NCBI RefSeq assembly: GCF_038958875.1
Contig: NZ_CP152407.1
Location: 4,528,501-4,592,500, forward strand
Direction of reading: 5' to 3'
DNA length: 64,000 nt
From: Acidovorax sp. FHTAMBA
Lineage (GTDB): Bacteria; Pseudomonadota; Gammaproteobacteria; Burkholderiales; Burkholderiaceae_C
The position numbers and the translations under genes are program-made. The first letter of the stretch is position 1. Every line of letters starts with the position of its first letter. The notes beneath the pieces are model-generated. The model made no database searches. It was not told where the DNA came from and worked only from the letters and a program-made list of their open reading frames with translations. Below, piece by piece: positions 53,650 through 62,585 of the stretch.

Positions 53650-55983
53650 TCATTTTTTTCCGCGCCGTAAACGCAGAGCATTGAAAATCACCGAGGCCGA
53701 GCTCAGACTCATGGCCAGCGCCGCGATCAGCGGGGACAACAACCACCCAGTGAATGGGTACAGCACGCCTGCCGCAATCGGCACCCCAATGCCGTTGTAA
53801 ACGAATGCGAACAGGAGGTTCTGGCGCATGTTTCGGACGGTGTCGATAGAGATGTCGCGTGCGGCGGTGATGCCGCGCAAATCGCCTTTGACCAGCGTGA
53901 TCTGGCCGCTGTTCATGGCCACATCGGTCCCCGTGCCCATGGCCACGCCGACATCGGCCTTTGCCAACGCAGGCGCATCGTTGATGCCATCGCCGGCCAT
54001 GGCGACAATGTGGCCCTCTTTCTGGAGCCGTTCCACGAGCGCCAGCTTGTCTGCGGGCTTGACTTCGCCATGCACCTCGTCGATGCCCAGTTTTGCACTC
54101 ACGGCCTTGGCGGTGGTCAGACCATCGCCAGTTGCCATCACGATGCGCAAACCGCTGGCGTGCAAAGTCTTAATGGCTTCCAAGGTGGTGGCCTTGATGG
54201 GATCGGTCACGGCCAGGATGCCAGCCAGTTGTCTGTCCACGGCCAGATGCATCACGCTGGCGCCTTCACTGCGCAGACGCTCGCCATCTACCTTGAGCGC
54301 ATCAGTGGCCACGCCCTCCTGCTGCATCAATGCGGTGTTGCCCAGCACCAGATGCTTCCCATCGACGATGCCGCGCACGCCAATGCCGCTGCCGGATTCG
54401 AAATCTAGCGGCTTGATCAGTTCCAGGCCCTTGGCGCGTGCTGCGCTGACGATGGCCTCTGCCAAAGGATGCTCGCTGCCTTGGTCCAAACTGGCCGCAA
54501 GGCGCAGTACTTCGTCCGCTGTATAGCCGGGTGCGGCAACTGCGGTGTCGAAAGCGGGCTTACCTTCGGTCAAAGTTCCTGTCTTGTCCACTATCAGCGT
54601 GTCCACCTCGCGCATTTTCTCGATGGCGCCAGCATCGCGGAACAGCACCCCCTGTGTCGCGGCACGCCCTGTGGCCACCATCACCGACATCGGCGTGGCC
54701 AGCCCCAGCGCACAGGGGCAAGCGATGATCAGCACGGCCACTGCGTTGATCAAGCCAAACACCCAGCTAGGTTCCGGACCGAACCAACCCCAGACAAAGA
54801 AGGTGGCAATGGCGATGAGCACCACCACGACCACAAATTTGCCTGCCACCACATCCGCCATGCGCTGCATGGGCGCCTTCGAGCGCTGGGCATTGGCCAC
54901 CATCTGAACAATCTGCGACAGCATGGTGGCCGCACCGACTTTTTCGGAGCGCATCACCAAGGCGCCACTGGTGTTCATCGTGGCGCCAATCACATTGTCA
55001 CCAAGCCGTTTGGTCACCGGCACAGGCTCGCCAGTAAGCATGGATTCATCGACCGCACTGCTGCCTTCGGTCACAACGCCGTCGACCGGCACTTTCTCGC
55101 CGGGACGAATGCGCAGCAGATCCCCGACGTGAACATGGTTCAGCGGCACGTCCTCTTCGCTGCCATCCGCATTGATGCGGCGAGCGGTCTTGGGTGCCAA
55201 ACCGAGCAGCGCCTTGATCGCCGCAGAAGTTTGCGAACGGGCCTTCAACTCGATGATCTGGCCCAGCATGGTCAGCGAGATGATGACCACTGCCGCCTCA
55301 TAGTAAACAGCCACGCGACCCATGGAAATGAATGAATCTGGGAACACGCCCGGCGCCACGGTAGCCACGAGGCTGTAGAGAAAGGCCGCGCCAGTACCCA
55401 GGCCAATCAATGTCCACATGTTGGGGCTGCGATGGACAAGAGACTGCCAACCGCGTACGAAGAAGGGCCAACCCGTCCACAACACGACGGGTAAGGACAG
55501 CGCCAGTTCGACCCAGGTTTGAACGTTCATGTCAAACCACCCGAGACGATGGCCGAACATTGCAAGAACAGTAACGATGACTGTGAATGGCAGTGTCCAC
55601 CAGAAGCGATGCTGAAAATCCTTTAACTCATGGTTGTCTTCCTCGTCCAGAGGAATGATTGGCTCCAATGTCATGCCGCACTTGGGACAGATTCCAGGAT
55701 GATCCTGCCGCACCTCGGGGTGCATAGGGCAGGTGTAGATGGTGCCGGCCGGCTCTGGCGCGGTGTCCTCGGGTGCAGTAGATACAAGGTATTGCAGTGG
55801 GTTCGCTGCGAACTTGCCTTGGCACTTGGCGCTACAGAAATAGTAGGGCCGCCCTTCGTGCGTCAATTTGTGTTCAGACTGCTCCGTAACGGTCATGCCG
55901 CACACCGGATCCTTTAGATCCTTTGGCGAGGCTGGCTCGGCAGGGGGGTGACTGCCGTGATGGTGGTGTGCATGCATGTCCAT
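53650..55983 (-). CDS. Copper-translocating P1B-type ATPase with YHS and metal-binding N-terminus
   Basis: 777 aa. N-terminus: His-rich stretch (residues 4-12), a YHS domain (CGMTVTEQ, FCSAKC; C28, C50, C54) and a second small metal domain TCPMHPEVRQDHPGICPKCG (C85, C99, C102). About eight membrane helices follow, with the ion-site CPC (422-424), phosphorylation DKTGT (Asp466), and GDGIND. CPC and this N-terminal layout are typical of Cu(I) exporters (CopA/CopF type). It should pump Cu+ from cytoplasm to periplasm, where the oxidase and cupredoxin act. Confidence 0.92.
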   Translation of the reverse strand: MDMHAHHHHGSHPPAEPASPKDLKDPVCGMTVTEQSEHKLTHEGRPYYFCSAKCQGKFAANPLQYLVSTAPEDTAPEPAGTIYTCPMHPEVRQDHPGICPKCGMTLEPIIPLDEEDNHELKDFQHRFWWTLPFTVIVTVLAMFGHRLGWFDMNVQTWVELALSLPVVLWTGWPFFVRGWQSLVHRSPNMWTLIGLGTGAAFLYSLVATVAPGVFPDSFISMGRVAVYYEAAVVIISLTMLGQIIELKARSQTSAAIKALLGLAPKTARRINADGSEEDVPLNHVHVGDLLRIRPGEKVPVDGVVTEGSSAVDESMLTGEPVPVTKRLGDNVIGATMNTSGALVMRSEKVGAATMLSQIVQMVANAQRSKAPMQRMADVVAGKFVVVVVLIAIATFFVWGWFGPEPSWVFGLINAVAVLIIACPCALGLATPMSVMVATGRAATQGVLFRDAGAIEKMREVDTLIVDKTGTLTEGKPAFDTAVAAPGYTADEVLRLAASLDQGSEHPLAEAIVSAARAKGLELIKPLDFESGSGIGVRGIVDGKHLVLGNTALMQQEGVATDALKVDGERLRSEGASVMHLAVDRQLAGILAVTDPIKATTLEAIKTLHASGLRIVMATGDGLTTAKAVSAKLGIDEVHGEVKPADKLALVERLQKEGHIVAMAGDGINDAPALAKADVGVAMGTGTDVAMNSGQITLVKGDLRGITAARDISIDTVRNMRQNLLFAFVYNGIGVPIAAGVLYPFTGWLLSPLIAALAMSLSSASVIFNALRLRRGKK

Positions 55984-55986
55984 TGC

Positions 55987-56238
55987 TTATTCCTTGTTGT
56001 TGTTGGTGCGCCGTGGCGGCTGCGCATGGTTGCCGTGCCCACCATGGCCGCCGTGGCCGTGCATCAGGTGCATTAGCGGACAGGCGAGCAGCAGCAGGTA
56101 GGGCCAATAACCCAGAACATGGCCCCAGTGCTCTCGCAGCAGATAAAAACCAGCGATCACGGCAGCCGTTGCCAGCGCCATGCCGGCTGGGCGGCGCCAG
56201 AACGATGGCGCATGGGAGTCGTTGTCAGGCTGATCCAT
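55987..56238 (-). CDS. DUF2933 small membrane protein, copy 1
   Basis: 83 aa, two hydrophobic segments (about 17-36 and 40-56) ending in a His/Gly-rich tail (HLMHGHGGHGGHGNH). DUF2933 proteins recur in copper and silver clusters. Three bases separate it from the ATPase. Probably a membrane metal-binding accessory. Confidence 0.82.
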   Translation of the reverse strand: MDQPDNDSHAPSFWRRPAGMALATAAVIAGFYLLREHWGHVLGYWPYLLLLACPLMHLMHGHGGHGGHGNHAQPPRRTNNNKE

Positions 56239-56322
56239 GGCGTTGCTCCTTCAAAGTTGCCAGCAAAAGGTGCGGGCGCGGACGCGCCCAGCCGGTCGAC
56301 CCTGAATCAAATACCGTGGCCG

Positions 56323-56616
56323 TCATCGGCAACCACAGCCCCCCGCACCGCCGCTGTGGCAGCCCGAGGCTTTAGGCTGCGAGGTCGCAGCGGGAATGGG
56401 CGCGTCTGTGGCCAGCTTTGCGGGGTAACCCGCATCCGTCAATGCCATCAACAATGGGGCGCTGCCCTGCGCCAGTTCCCCGCTCACCCGGACATGCCCA
56501 GACTGGAGATCGACCTCCACCCCACTGACACCCGGCAGCGGTTGCAATGCGTGCGTGACGTGCTTGACGCATGAGCCGCAGCTCATGCCCTCGACTTGCA
56601 GATCAATCGTTTTCAT
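56323..56616 (-). CDS. copZ: Copper chaperone, heavy-metal-associated domain (CopZ-like)
   Basis: 97 aa. HMA domain with GMSCGSC (Cys13, Cys16), followed by an unusual Cys-rich tail (SGCHSGGAGGCGCR). A soluble chaperone that would hand Cu(I) to the P-type ATPase. The extra Cys tail is not part of the standard 65-70-aa fold. Confidence 0.88.
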   Translation of the reverse strand: MKTIDLQVEGMSCGSCVKHVTHALQPLPGVSGVEVDLQSGHVRVSGELAQGSAPLLMALTDAGYPAKLATDAPIPAATSQPKASGCHSGGAGGCGCR

Positions 56617-56667
56617 ATATCAAACTCCTAAAAATTGAAACGTATACCGCCGGGGAAATATTCCAGA

Positions 56668-57336
56668 TCATCTTTTTGACACCGAGTCAGTCGTCGACTG
56701 GGCCTTGCCCATGCGAGGGATAAACCGGGGTGTGCGCTGGGCGTATGTGTCGTAAGTTGCACCGAACTGTTTGTGCATTTCGTTCTCTTCGGTGATTGCC
56801 AGACGTCCGTACATCAGGAGCAAGACAGGGAACATGGCCAAGGTCAGCAAGGTGGGCCACTGCAGCAGGAAGCCCAGCAGAATCATCACAAAAGCCACGT
56901 ACTGCGGATGGCGAATGCGCGCGTAGGGGCCTGTTGTTGCAAGCGATTGGCCACGCTGAGCGTGGTAGAGCACATTCCACGCTGTGGACAACAGGTAGAA
57001 ACCAAAGCCCAGAAAAACGTAGCTGGCGATGTGCAGTACGCCGAAATGCGGGTCGCCCTTTTCGCCCAACAGGGTGGACCACAAGTGACCCGAGGTGTGG
57101 GAGAGCAGATCCAGATTAGGGAACTTGGTTTGAAGCCAGCCCGATATCAGATAAATCGTCAGCGGGAAGCCATACATCTCTACGAACAAGGCAACTATGA
57201 AGGCTGCGAATGCGCCAAACGTCCTCCAGTCACGGGCCGTTGCAGGCTTGAAAAAGCTGAACGCAAACATGATGAAGATCGCTGAATTGATGATGACCAA
57301 CGACCACAGGCCATAAGCAGATTCGGTGTGGTTCAC
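56668..57336 (-). CDS. Isoprenylcysteine methyltransferase-like (ICMT/PEMT) membrane protein
   Basis: 222 aa, several membrane segments and the family C-terminal motif TTGPYARIRHPQYVAFVMIL…EENEMHKQFG (SAM-binding). Frequently encoded in bacterial metal-resistance clusters, with no proven substrate. Overlaps the next DUF2933 gene by 4 bases. Confidence 0.83.
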   Translation of the reverse strand: MNHTESAYGLWSLVIINSAIFIMFAFSFFKPATARDWRTFGAFAAFIVALFVEMYGFPLTIYLISGWLQTKFPNLDLLSHTSGHLWSTLLGEKGDPHFGVLHIASYVFLGFGFYLLSTAWNVLYHAQRGQSLATTGPYARIRHPQYVAFVMILLGFLLQWPTLLTLAMFPVLLLMYGRLAITEENEMHKQFGATYDTYAQRTPRFIPRMGKAQSTTDSVSKR

Positions 57337-57608
57337 TGGGGATCTCCTTCTTTGCGCGATTCGGCAGTCTTCGACACATCAGGCTTGCTCTGGCCATGGT
57401 GACCATGCCCACCGTGGCTGCCGTGCATGAAAACATGCATCAGCGGGCAGGCGAGGAGCAGGAGAAAAGGTAGCGCCCCGACGACATGCGCGAGGTGTTC
57501 TGTCAACAAAAAATACGCCGCCACGGCACCAATCGCCACGTAGCCGATGGCGTATCGAGAACTCCAGAAACTGGGGGGCGACTCGTGTCCGTCGTGTTGA
57601 TGGCTCAT
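57333..57608 (-). CDS. DUF2933 small membrane protein, copy 2
   Basis: 91 aa from ATG 57608. Similar to copy 1 (two hydrophobic segments, then HVFMHGSHGGHGHHG). Second DUF2933 gene within 2 kb; the two differ considerably, so not a recent duplication. Confidence 0.8.
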   Translation of the reverse strand: MSHQHDGHESPPSFWSSRYAIGYVAIGAVAAYFLLTEHLAHVVGALPFLLLLACPLMHVFMHGSHGGHGHHGQSKPDVSKTAESRKEGDPQ

Positions 57609-57633
57609 GGTGACTCGCAATCAGGTGGGTGCG

Positions 57634-58107
57634 TTACTTGGTCGGCGTGGCAGGCAGGCGGTCCATCATCATTTGCATCATGGACTGCATCATTTCCATG
57701 CGCTTTTCCATCATCTGATGACGCTCGGCCATGTTGGAGGACATGCCCTTTCCACCTTGCATGCCACCCAAGCCCTGCATGCCTGCGCCCATCTGCTGCA
57801 TCATCCCCATGCCGTCCTGCATGAGCTTCATGTGCTCGTCCATGAGTGCCTGCCGCTCCTCCGGCGTTTTGGCCGCCATCATCTTTTCGTGCATCGCTTG
57901 CATGGACTTCATATGCTCGTCCATCTTGGCCATTCCAGCCATCGGCCCCGTACCCATTGGCTTTGCGGAAGTCTTCATTTGGGTGGACGCGGGCTGCGTG
58001 CTACCTGCAGGGTGATGGGCCTTGTGCTCATCGGCGGCTTGCGCCATCACGCTCAGTGAGGCCGCAGCGACACAGACCCCGATCAGGGTATGGTGAATTT
58101 TTGACAT
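57634..58107 (-). CDS. Periplasmic Met/His-rich protein
   Basis: 157 aa. Sec signal (residues 1-24), then a low-complexity helical region very rich in Met (about 35 Met, such as MAKMDEHMKSMQAMHEKMM and MMEKRMEMMQSMMQMMMDRL), with His near the N-terminus. Met clusters bind Cu(I) in oxidising compartments; a buffering or chaperone role in the periplasm is a fair inference. Not a named family that I can place. Confidence 0.75.
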   Translation of the reverse strand: MSKIHHTLIGVCVAAASLSVMAQAADEHKAHHPAGSTQPASTQMKTSAKPMGTGPMAGMAKMDEHMKSMQAMHEKMMAAKTPEERQALMDEHMKLMQDGMGMMQQMGAGMQGLGGMQGGKGMSSNMAERHQMMEKRMEMMQSMMQMMMDRLPATPTK

Positions 58108-58197
58108 AGTGCTCTCCTTCTCCAGATTACAAAACCGTCGCAGTCAGCAATCAATAAATCCATCCGCGACGACACAGCACGCTAAAGCAGCGTGTTC

Positions 58198-58539
58198 TCA
58201 CTGAGCGGGCTGAATGTCTGTGACAACCATCTTCCCGCCCTCGTTGACGACCATGAACTTGACCTTGTCGCCAGGCTTCACGTTGGACAACAGGCTCTTG
58301 TCCTTCGCGGTGAATACCATGGTCATACCGGGCATGTCCATGTGCTTGATTTCACCGTGCTTGATGGTGACCTTGCCGTTGTCCAGATCAACTTTCTTGA
58401 TCTCGCCATCGGTCAGGGACGCCGACTGTGCCGCTTCTGTCTTGCCAGGCTCCATGCTTGCCTGGGCAAAGCTGCTCATGGGCAGCGCTATACCCACGGC
58501 CACGGCGGAAATGGCAAGAATTTGTTTGATGGTGTTCAT
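58198..58539 (-). CDS. CusF-like periplasmic copper-binding protein
   Basis: 113 aa. Signal peptide to about residue 25, then a small OB-fold CusF domain with HMDMPGMTMVF (H66, M72, M74). In E. coli CusF a Trp covers the Cu(I) site; at the matching place this protein has Met69, as is common in betaproteobacterial relatives. Delivers Cu(I) to an efflux pump; the TolC-like factor of the same cluster could be part of it. Confidence 0.85.
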   Translation of the reverse strand: MNTIKQILAISAVAVGIALPMSSFAQASMEPGKTEAAQSASLTDGEIKKVDLDNGKVTIKHGEIKHMDMPGMTMVFTAKDKSLLSNVKPGDKVKFMVVNEGGKMVVTDIQPAQ

Positions 58540-58744
58540 GATGACCTTACGAATACATGTTGAAAATTTCTGCTAATCCATCTTTCTGAATCAGCAGCGC
58601 TTGAAGGGGGTGCGCCGACCGCTGTAAGCCGGCCCATTCGTGCCCGGTAAGCCCATCGGCATGGCGGGCACTGCCAGTCCCAGCGCTCGGGGCTTTTTCT
58701 TGAACATGACGCGGACTTCTTGTTCCAGGCTCTACGGTGGCGTA

Positions 58745-59236
58745 TTACTTCTTGCCAACCTGGACAGTGCCCTTCATGCCGGCCTCGTAGTGGCCAGGCA
58801 TCAGACAGGCAAAGTTCACGCCTCCGGCCTTGGTGAACTGCCAGACGATTTCGCCTTGCTTGCCAGGCTGCAGCGTCACCTTGCCGGGTTCGTCGTGCTC
58901 CATGTCCGGGAACTTCTTCATCTGTTCCAGGTGCTCCAGTAGCTCCTTCTCGGTGCCCAGGCTGAGTTCGTGCTTGACCTGTCCGACGTTCTTGACAACG
59001 AAGCGCACGGTTTCGCCCTGTTTGACCTGAATGTTCGACGGCGTGTAGCGCATGTTGTCGCTCATTTCGATGGTGATGGTGCGACGGGCCTTGGCGGCGA
59101 CGCCGGGTTTGCCAATGGCTGTCTCACCCTCGTCACCGTGGCCACCTGCATGGTTGCCGGCAGCGAAGGCTGCCCCCGATGCGGCCAGTGCAGCCATGGC
59201 GAAGAGTTGAGAAATAGTGGAGCGCGTGAATTTCAT
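58745..59236 (-). CDS. Cupredoxin (azurin/plastocyanin-like, CopI-type)
   Basis: 163 aa with a Sec signal to about residue 25 and a His-rich linker. The type 1 copper site is visible: His in VKHELSLG and Cys, His, Met in CLMPGHYEAGM near the C-terminus. A periplasmic blue-copper protein likely exchanging electrons with the multicopper oxidase encoded just upstream. Confidence 0.88.
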   Translation of the reverse strand: MKFTRSTISQLFAMAALAASGAAFAAGNHAGGHGDEGETAIGKPGVAAKARRTITIEMSDNMRYTPSNIQVKQGETVRFVVKNVGQVKHELSLGTEKELLEHLEQMKKFPDMEHDEPGKVTLQPGKQGEIVWQFTKAGGVNFACLMPGHYEAGMKGTVQVGKK

Positions 59237-59269
59237 GGATGGTCTCAGGTTGAAAATTGAAGGAAAAAA

Positions 59270-60682
59270 TCAATGCGCGCCATGCGATGTAGGCTTGCGC
59301 ACCTTGACTTCGGTCGGCGTTGCAGGCTTGCGAACGCGCGGCATGGACTGGCCGCCCTCTGCGCTGAATCGCGCGGGCTCGGCCATCGGGCCGGTGTACT
59401 CATGCGCGACCGTGCCTGCCGGATGCTTGAACCAGCCGGGGTCTTTGTAGTCGCCGGGCTTTTGCTCCCTGCGCACTTTGAGCACGCTGAACATCCCGCC
59501 CATCTCCACCGATCCGAACGGCCCCTGGCCGGTCATCATGGGCACGGTGTTGTCAGGGATTGGCATTTCCATCTCGACCATGTCGGACATACCGCGTTCG
59601 CCCATGACCATGTAGTCCGGGATGAGCTTGTTGAATTTCTTGGCAAGGCCGCTGTGATCCACGCCGATGAGTGTGGGAACGTCGTGACCCATGGGGTTCA
59701 TGGTGTGGTGGCTCTTGTGGCAGTGGAAGGCCCAATCGCCTTCCTCGTCGGCCACGAACTCGATCTGACGCATCTGACCAACCGCCACGTCGGTGGTTAC
59801 TTCATGCCACCGCGTGCTCTTGGGCGTGGGGCCACCATCAGTGCCTGTGACCAAGAACTCGTGACCATGCAAGTGCATCGGGTGGTTGGTCATGGTGAGG
59901 TTGCCGATGCGAATACGCACCTTGTCGTTGAGCCGGACGTTCAAGGAGTCGATGCCAGGAAAGACACGGCTGTTCCATGTCCACAGATTGAAGTTCGTCA
60001 TCTCTGCAACCCTGGGGGTCGCAGCGCCAGGCTCGATGTCGTAGGCGCTCAGCAGGAAGCAGAAGTCTCTCTGCACCACGTCGATCAAGGGATGCTTGTC
60101 CTTCGGGTGCGTGACCCAGAAGCCCATCATGCCCATGGCCATCTGCACCATCTCGTCCGCATGCGGGTGGTACATGAACGTGCCTGGCCGGCGTGCGACG
60201 AACTCGTAGACGAAGGTCTTGCCCGACTGGATTGCGGGCTGGTTCAATCCCGCCACACCGTCCATGCCATTGGGCAAACGCTGTCCATGCCAGTGGATGC
60301 TGGTGTGCTCGGGCAATTTGTTGGTGACGAATATGCGCACGCGGTCGCCTTCGACCACTTCGATCGTGGGGCCGGGGCTCTGACCGTTGTAGCCCCACAG
60401 ATGGGCCTTCATGCCGGGCGCCATCTCGCGCACCACAGGCTCGGCGACCAGGTGGAACTCTTTGACGCCCTGATTCATCCGCCACGGCAGTGTCCAGCCG
60501 TTAAGTGTGACCACCGGGTTGTAGGGCCGCCCCGAGTTGGGCACCAGCGGCGCCATGGTGTTCGGGCTGGTCTGGATCACCGGCTCGGGCAATGCCGCCA
60601 TGGCCACACGGCTGACCGAGCTCGCCGCAACAGCGCCACCTGCGATGCCGGCAAACTTAAAAAAATCTCGTCTGGATGTCAT
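59270..60682 (-). CDS. Multicopper oxidase (periplasmic, Tat-exported)
   Basis: 470 aa. Tat signal SRRDFFKFAGIAGG at residues 3-16. Copper ligands: HWHG, HPHAD, HPMHLHGH and the type 1/3 motif HCHKSHHTMNPMG near residues 345-357. Two- or three-domain laccase type. The Met/His-rich part near 370-420 (MVMGERGMSDMVEMEMPI, MMTGQGPFGSVEMGGMF) resembles the Met-rich inserts of copper-resistance oxidases. Probably oxidises Cu(I) to less toxic Cu(II). ATG at 60682 is chosen over an upstream extension. Confidence 0.92.
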   Translation of the reverse strand: MTSRRDFFKFAGIAGGAVAASSVSRVAMAALPEPVIQTSPNTMAPLVPNSGRPYNPVVTLNGWTLPWRMNQGVKEFHLVAEPVVREMAPGMKAHLWGYNGQSPGPTIEVVEGDRVRIFVTNKLPEHTSIHWHGQRLPNGMDGVAGLNQPAIQSGKTFVYEFVARRPGTFMYHPHADEMVQMAMGMMGFWVTHPKDKHPLIDVVQRDFCFLLSAYDIEPGAATPRVAEMTNFNLWTWNSRVFPGIDSLNVRLNDKVRIRIGNLTMTNHPMHLHGHEFLVTGTDGGPTPKSTRWHEVTTDVAVGQMRQIEFVADEEGDWAFHCHKSHHTMNPMGHDVPTLIGVDHSGLAKKFNKLIPDYMVMGERGMSDMVEMEMPIPDNTVPMMTGQGPFGSVEMGGMFSVLKVRREQKPGDYKDPGWFKHPAGTVAHEYTGPMAEPARFSAEGGQSMPRVRKPATPTEVKVRKPTSHGAH

Positions 60683-60698
60683 GATGATGTTCTTTGCT

Positions 60699-62129
60699 TC
60701 AATGGCCGGCGTCGCCGCCGCCGGGTGCACTGGATGCGACGGACAGGCTGGTGCTCGTGGGGCGTCCGATCACGGACGCCTGCATGGCGGCGTCGGCCAG
60801 CCAGAACTGCTGCTGTGCGTCGATGGCAGCGGAGACGGCGCTGACCTGATCGCGCGCATCGGCCAGCAGCTCGAAAACGCTGATCAGCATGCCGTTGTAG
60901 CGAAGCTGGTTTTCCTCCGAGATCACCTTGCGCAGCGGCACGACTTCATCGCGGTGGTGACGGGCCACGTCGTAGGCCGTGCGGTAGGCCGAGTAGCTTT
61001 CCCGCAGGCTGGAGCCTGCTGCGCGCACGGTGGCTTCGAGCTGGTTGGCTGCGGCCAAGGTCCGTGCGTTCATCGCATCACGCTGTATCCCGCCCCAATC
61101 GAAGATCGGAAGGCGTACGGCGATTTCCCAGCCGCGCGCAGTAGAACGAGTGCCCTCAGCGTTGTCAAAGGTCGTGTTGCGACGCCCGGTGAGTTCGATA
61201 TCGGTGAAGCTGGTCACCATGTTCAGACCCTGGGCCTTGACGGCCCCATTGAGCGCGGATTGGGCCAAGCGGATATCCAGACGCGCCTGGGTTGCTTGCA
61301 AGGCGACCGTCTGCGGCTCCATTGGCTGTTTAGGTAGCTCCGGCAATCGCTCCGGCAGCTTAAGCGTTTGTTCCTGCGCCTCATCTAGCCCCAGCAGTCG
61401 CACCAGTTCTTCGCGGCTGGCCGTAGCCTGGTGCTGCGCTGCGCTCAGCCGGGTGGCGGCATCGGCGTAGAAAGCTTGCTCCCGTGCACGGGTAATCCGG
61501 TTGAAGTTGCCCGCCGCCTGCATGCGCTTGGCCAGTTCCGCTCCTGCTTCCGCGCTGTCATAGACCTGCTTGGCATATTTGAGCGTTTGTTGCGCGGCCA
61601 CGGCCCGCACCCAGGACTGGCGCACACGGGTGATCTGATCCACCACATCACTGGTCAGACGCAATTGCGCTTGCTCAATGCGCCGGGTAGCGCCGCCGTG
61701 CCGTGCGGGAAGCGTCAAAAGATCCAGCAAGCCGAAGGACAAAGCGCGCCCAAACTCCAGCTCATCGCCTGCGACCATGCGCTCAAAACTGAAAATGGGG
61801 TTGGCAATCCGCCCGGCCTGCGCGGCATCCGCCGACTCTGCCCAACCCTGCGCCAGAAGGGTCTGCAGGGATGGGCTGTTCACCAAGGCCAACTGGACAG
61901 CATCTTTCTGCTCCAAAGGCTGCGCCAGCAAGGCTTGAGCGGCCTGCGCACGCTGGTCGCGTTCATCCAGGGTACGAGCCAACGCGAGCTTGCCCCCGGT
62001 AAAACTGCCAGCTTCGTCGTTGACGCGATTGATGTTCTGATCCAGGCTGACGCTGGCACATCCCGTCAGCACTGCCAATCCGAGTGCGGACAGAGCCAAT
62101 TTGGCATGAGTGGCACGCAAAGGCATCAT
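60699..62129 (-). CDS. TolC-family outer-membrane efflux lipoprotein
   Basis: 476 aa. Lipoprotein signal VLTGC (Cys24), two outer membrane efflux protein domains with long alpha-helical repeats (AQAGRIANPIFSFERM; DIELTGRRNTTFDN). Type of the CusC/CzcC factors that complete RND or other pumps. The RND pump and membrane-fusion subunits are not in this window. The start overlaps the upstream gene fragment by 4 bases. Confidence 0.9.
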   Translation of the reverse strand: MMPLRATHAKLALSALGLAVLTGCASVSLDQNINRVNDEAGSFTGGKLALARTLDERDQRAQAAQALLAQPLEQKDAVQLALVNSPSLQTLLAQGWAESADAAQAGRIANPIFSFERMVAGDELEFGRALSFGLLDLLTLPARHGGATRRIEQAQLRLTSDVVDQITRVRQSWVRAVAAQQTLKYAKQVYDSAEAGAELAKRMQAAGNFNRITRAREQAFYADAATRLSAAQHQATASREELVRLLGLDEAQEQTLKLPERLPELPKQPMEPQTVALQATQARLDIRLAQSALNGAVKAQGLNMVTSFTDIELTGRRNTTFDNAEGTRSTARGWEIAVRLPIFDWGGIQRDAMNARTLAAANQLEATVRAAGSSLRESYSAYRTAYDVARHHRDEVVPLRKVISEENQLRYNGMLISVFELLADARDQVSAVSAAIDAQQQFWLADAAMQASVIGRPTSTSLSVASSAPGGGDAGH

Positions 62130-62432
62130 GGTTTTCCTCCCCCGTGATGGCCCGTGTGGGGATCGCTAGCAGGAGCAGCATCCTTGGCGGACGCGGGCTC
62201 GCCCGACTTGATTTCCTTAGCATAGGCGCGCCAGCCGCCAATCTGGCCCACACGATCATTGGCTTCGCGCCAGGATTGCACCGGTTGATCCGCATAGCCC
62301 TGATAAGCCCCGATAGGGGACGCGTATTGCAACGTTGCCAGCGGTGCAGGCTTGGGAGCCTCGGTATCTGCTGGAGCTTGTGCGAAAGCTGCCCCCGCAA
62401 ACAACACCAGTGTCGAAGGCAACAGAGCCCTG
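62126..62432 (-). pseudogene. Small periplasmic His-rich protein gene truncated by RIT copy C
   Basis: About 100 codons, beginning inside the signal peptide (ALLPSTLVLFAGAAFA) and ending GHHGGGKP, with a WREANDRVGQIGGWRAYAKE core. Its native start codon lies beyond the RIT terminal repeat at 62432, so the gene is cut; a GTG inside the RIT end could give a hybrid start. It overlaps the TolC gene and so was part of the copper operon. Confidence 0.8.
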
Positions 62433-62556
62433 TTATGCACAGCACGCAGTTATGGACAGTTGGCCAGTCTGAACGCGCCAGAGGCTGTGATCGCCCTGGT
62501 AGATCGCAAGGAGGCGGTGCCGTTGAACTGGACATAAGTTCGCAGTCGGCGCATGA

Positions 62557-62585
62557 ATGGTGATCTCACAACTGGAGATCACCAT
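62557..62585 (+). promoter_or_regulatory. Inverted repeat covering the ritA ribosome-binding site (copy C)
   Basis: ATGGTGATCTC, seven-base loop, GAGATCACCAT; GGAG of the Shine-Dalgarno at 62574-62577 lies on the loop-arm boundary and the start codon is at 62584. Confidence 0.6.

Noticed and set aside
57607..58059. His-rich plus-strand reading frame opposite the Met-rich gene
   Set aside because: His repeats arise as the antisense of Met codons (CAT opposite ATG); not an independent gene.
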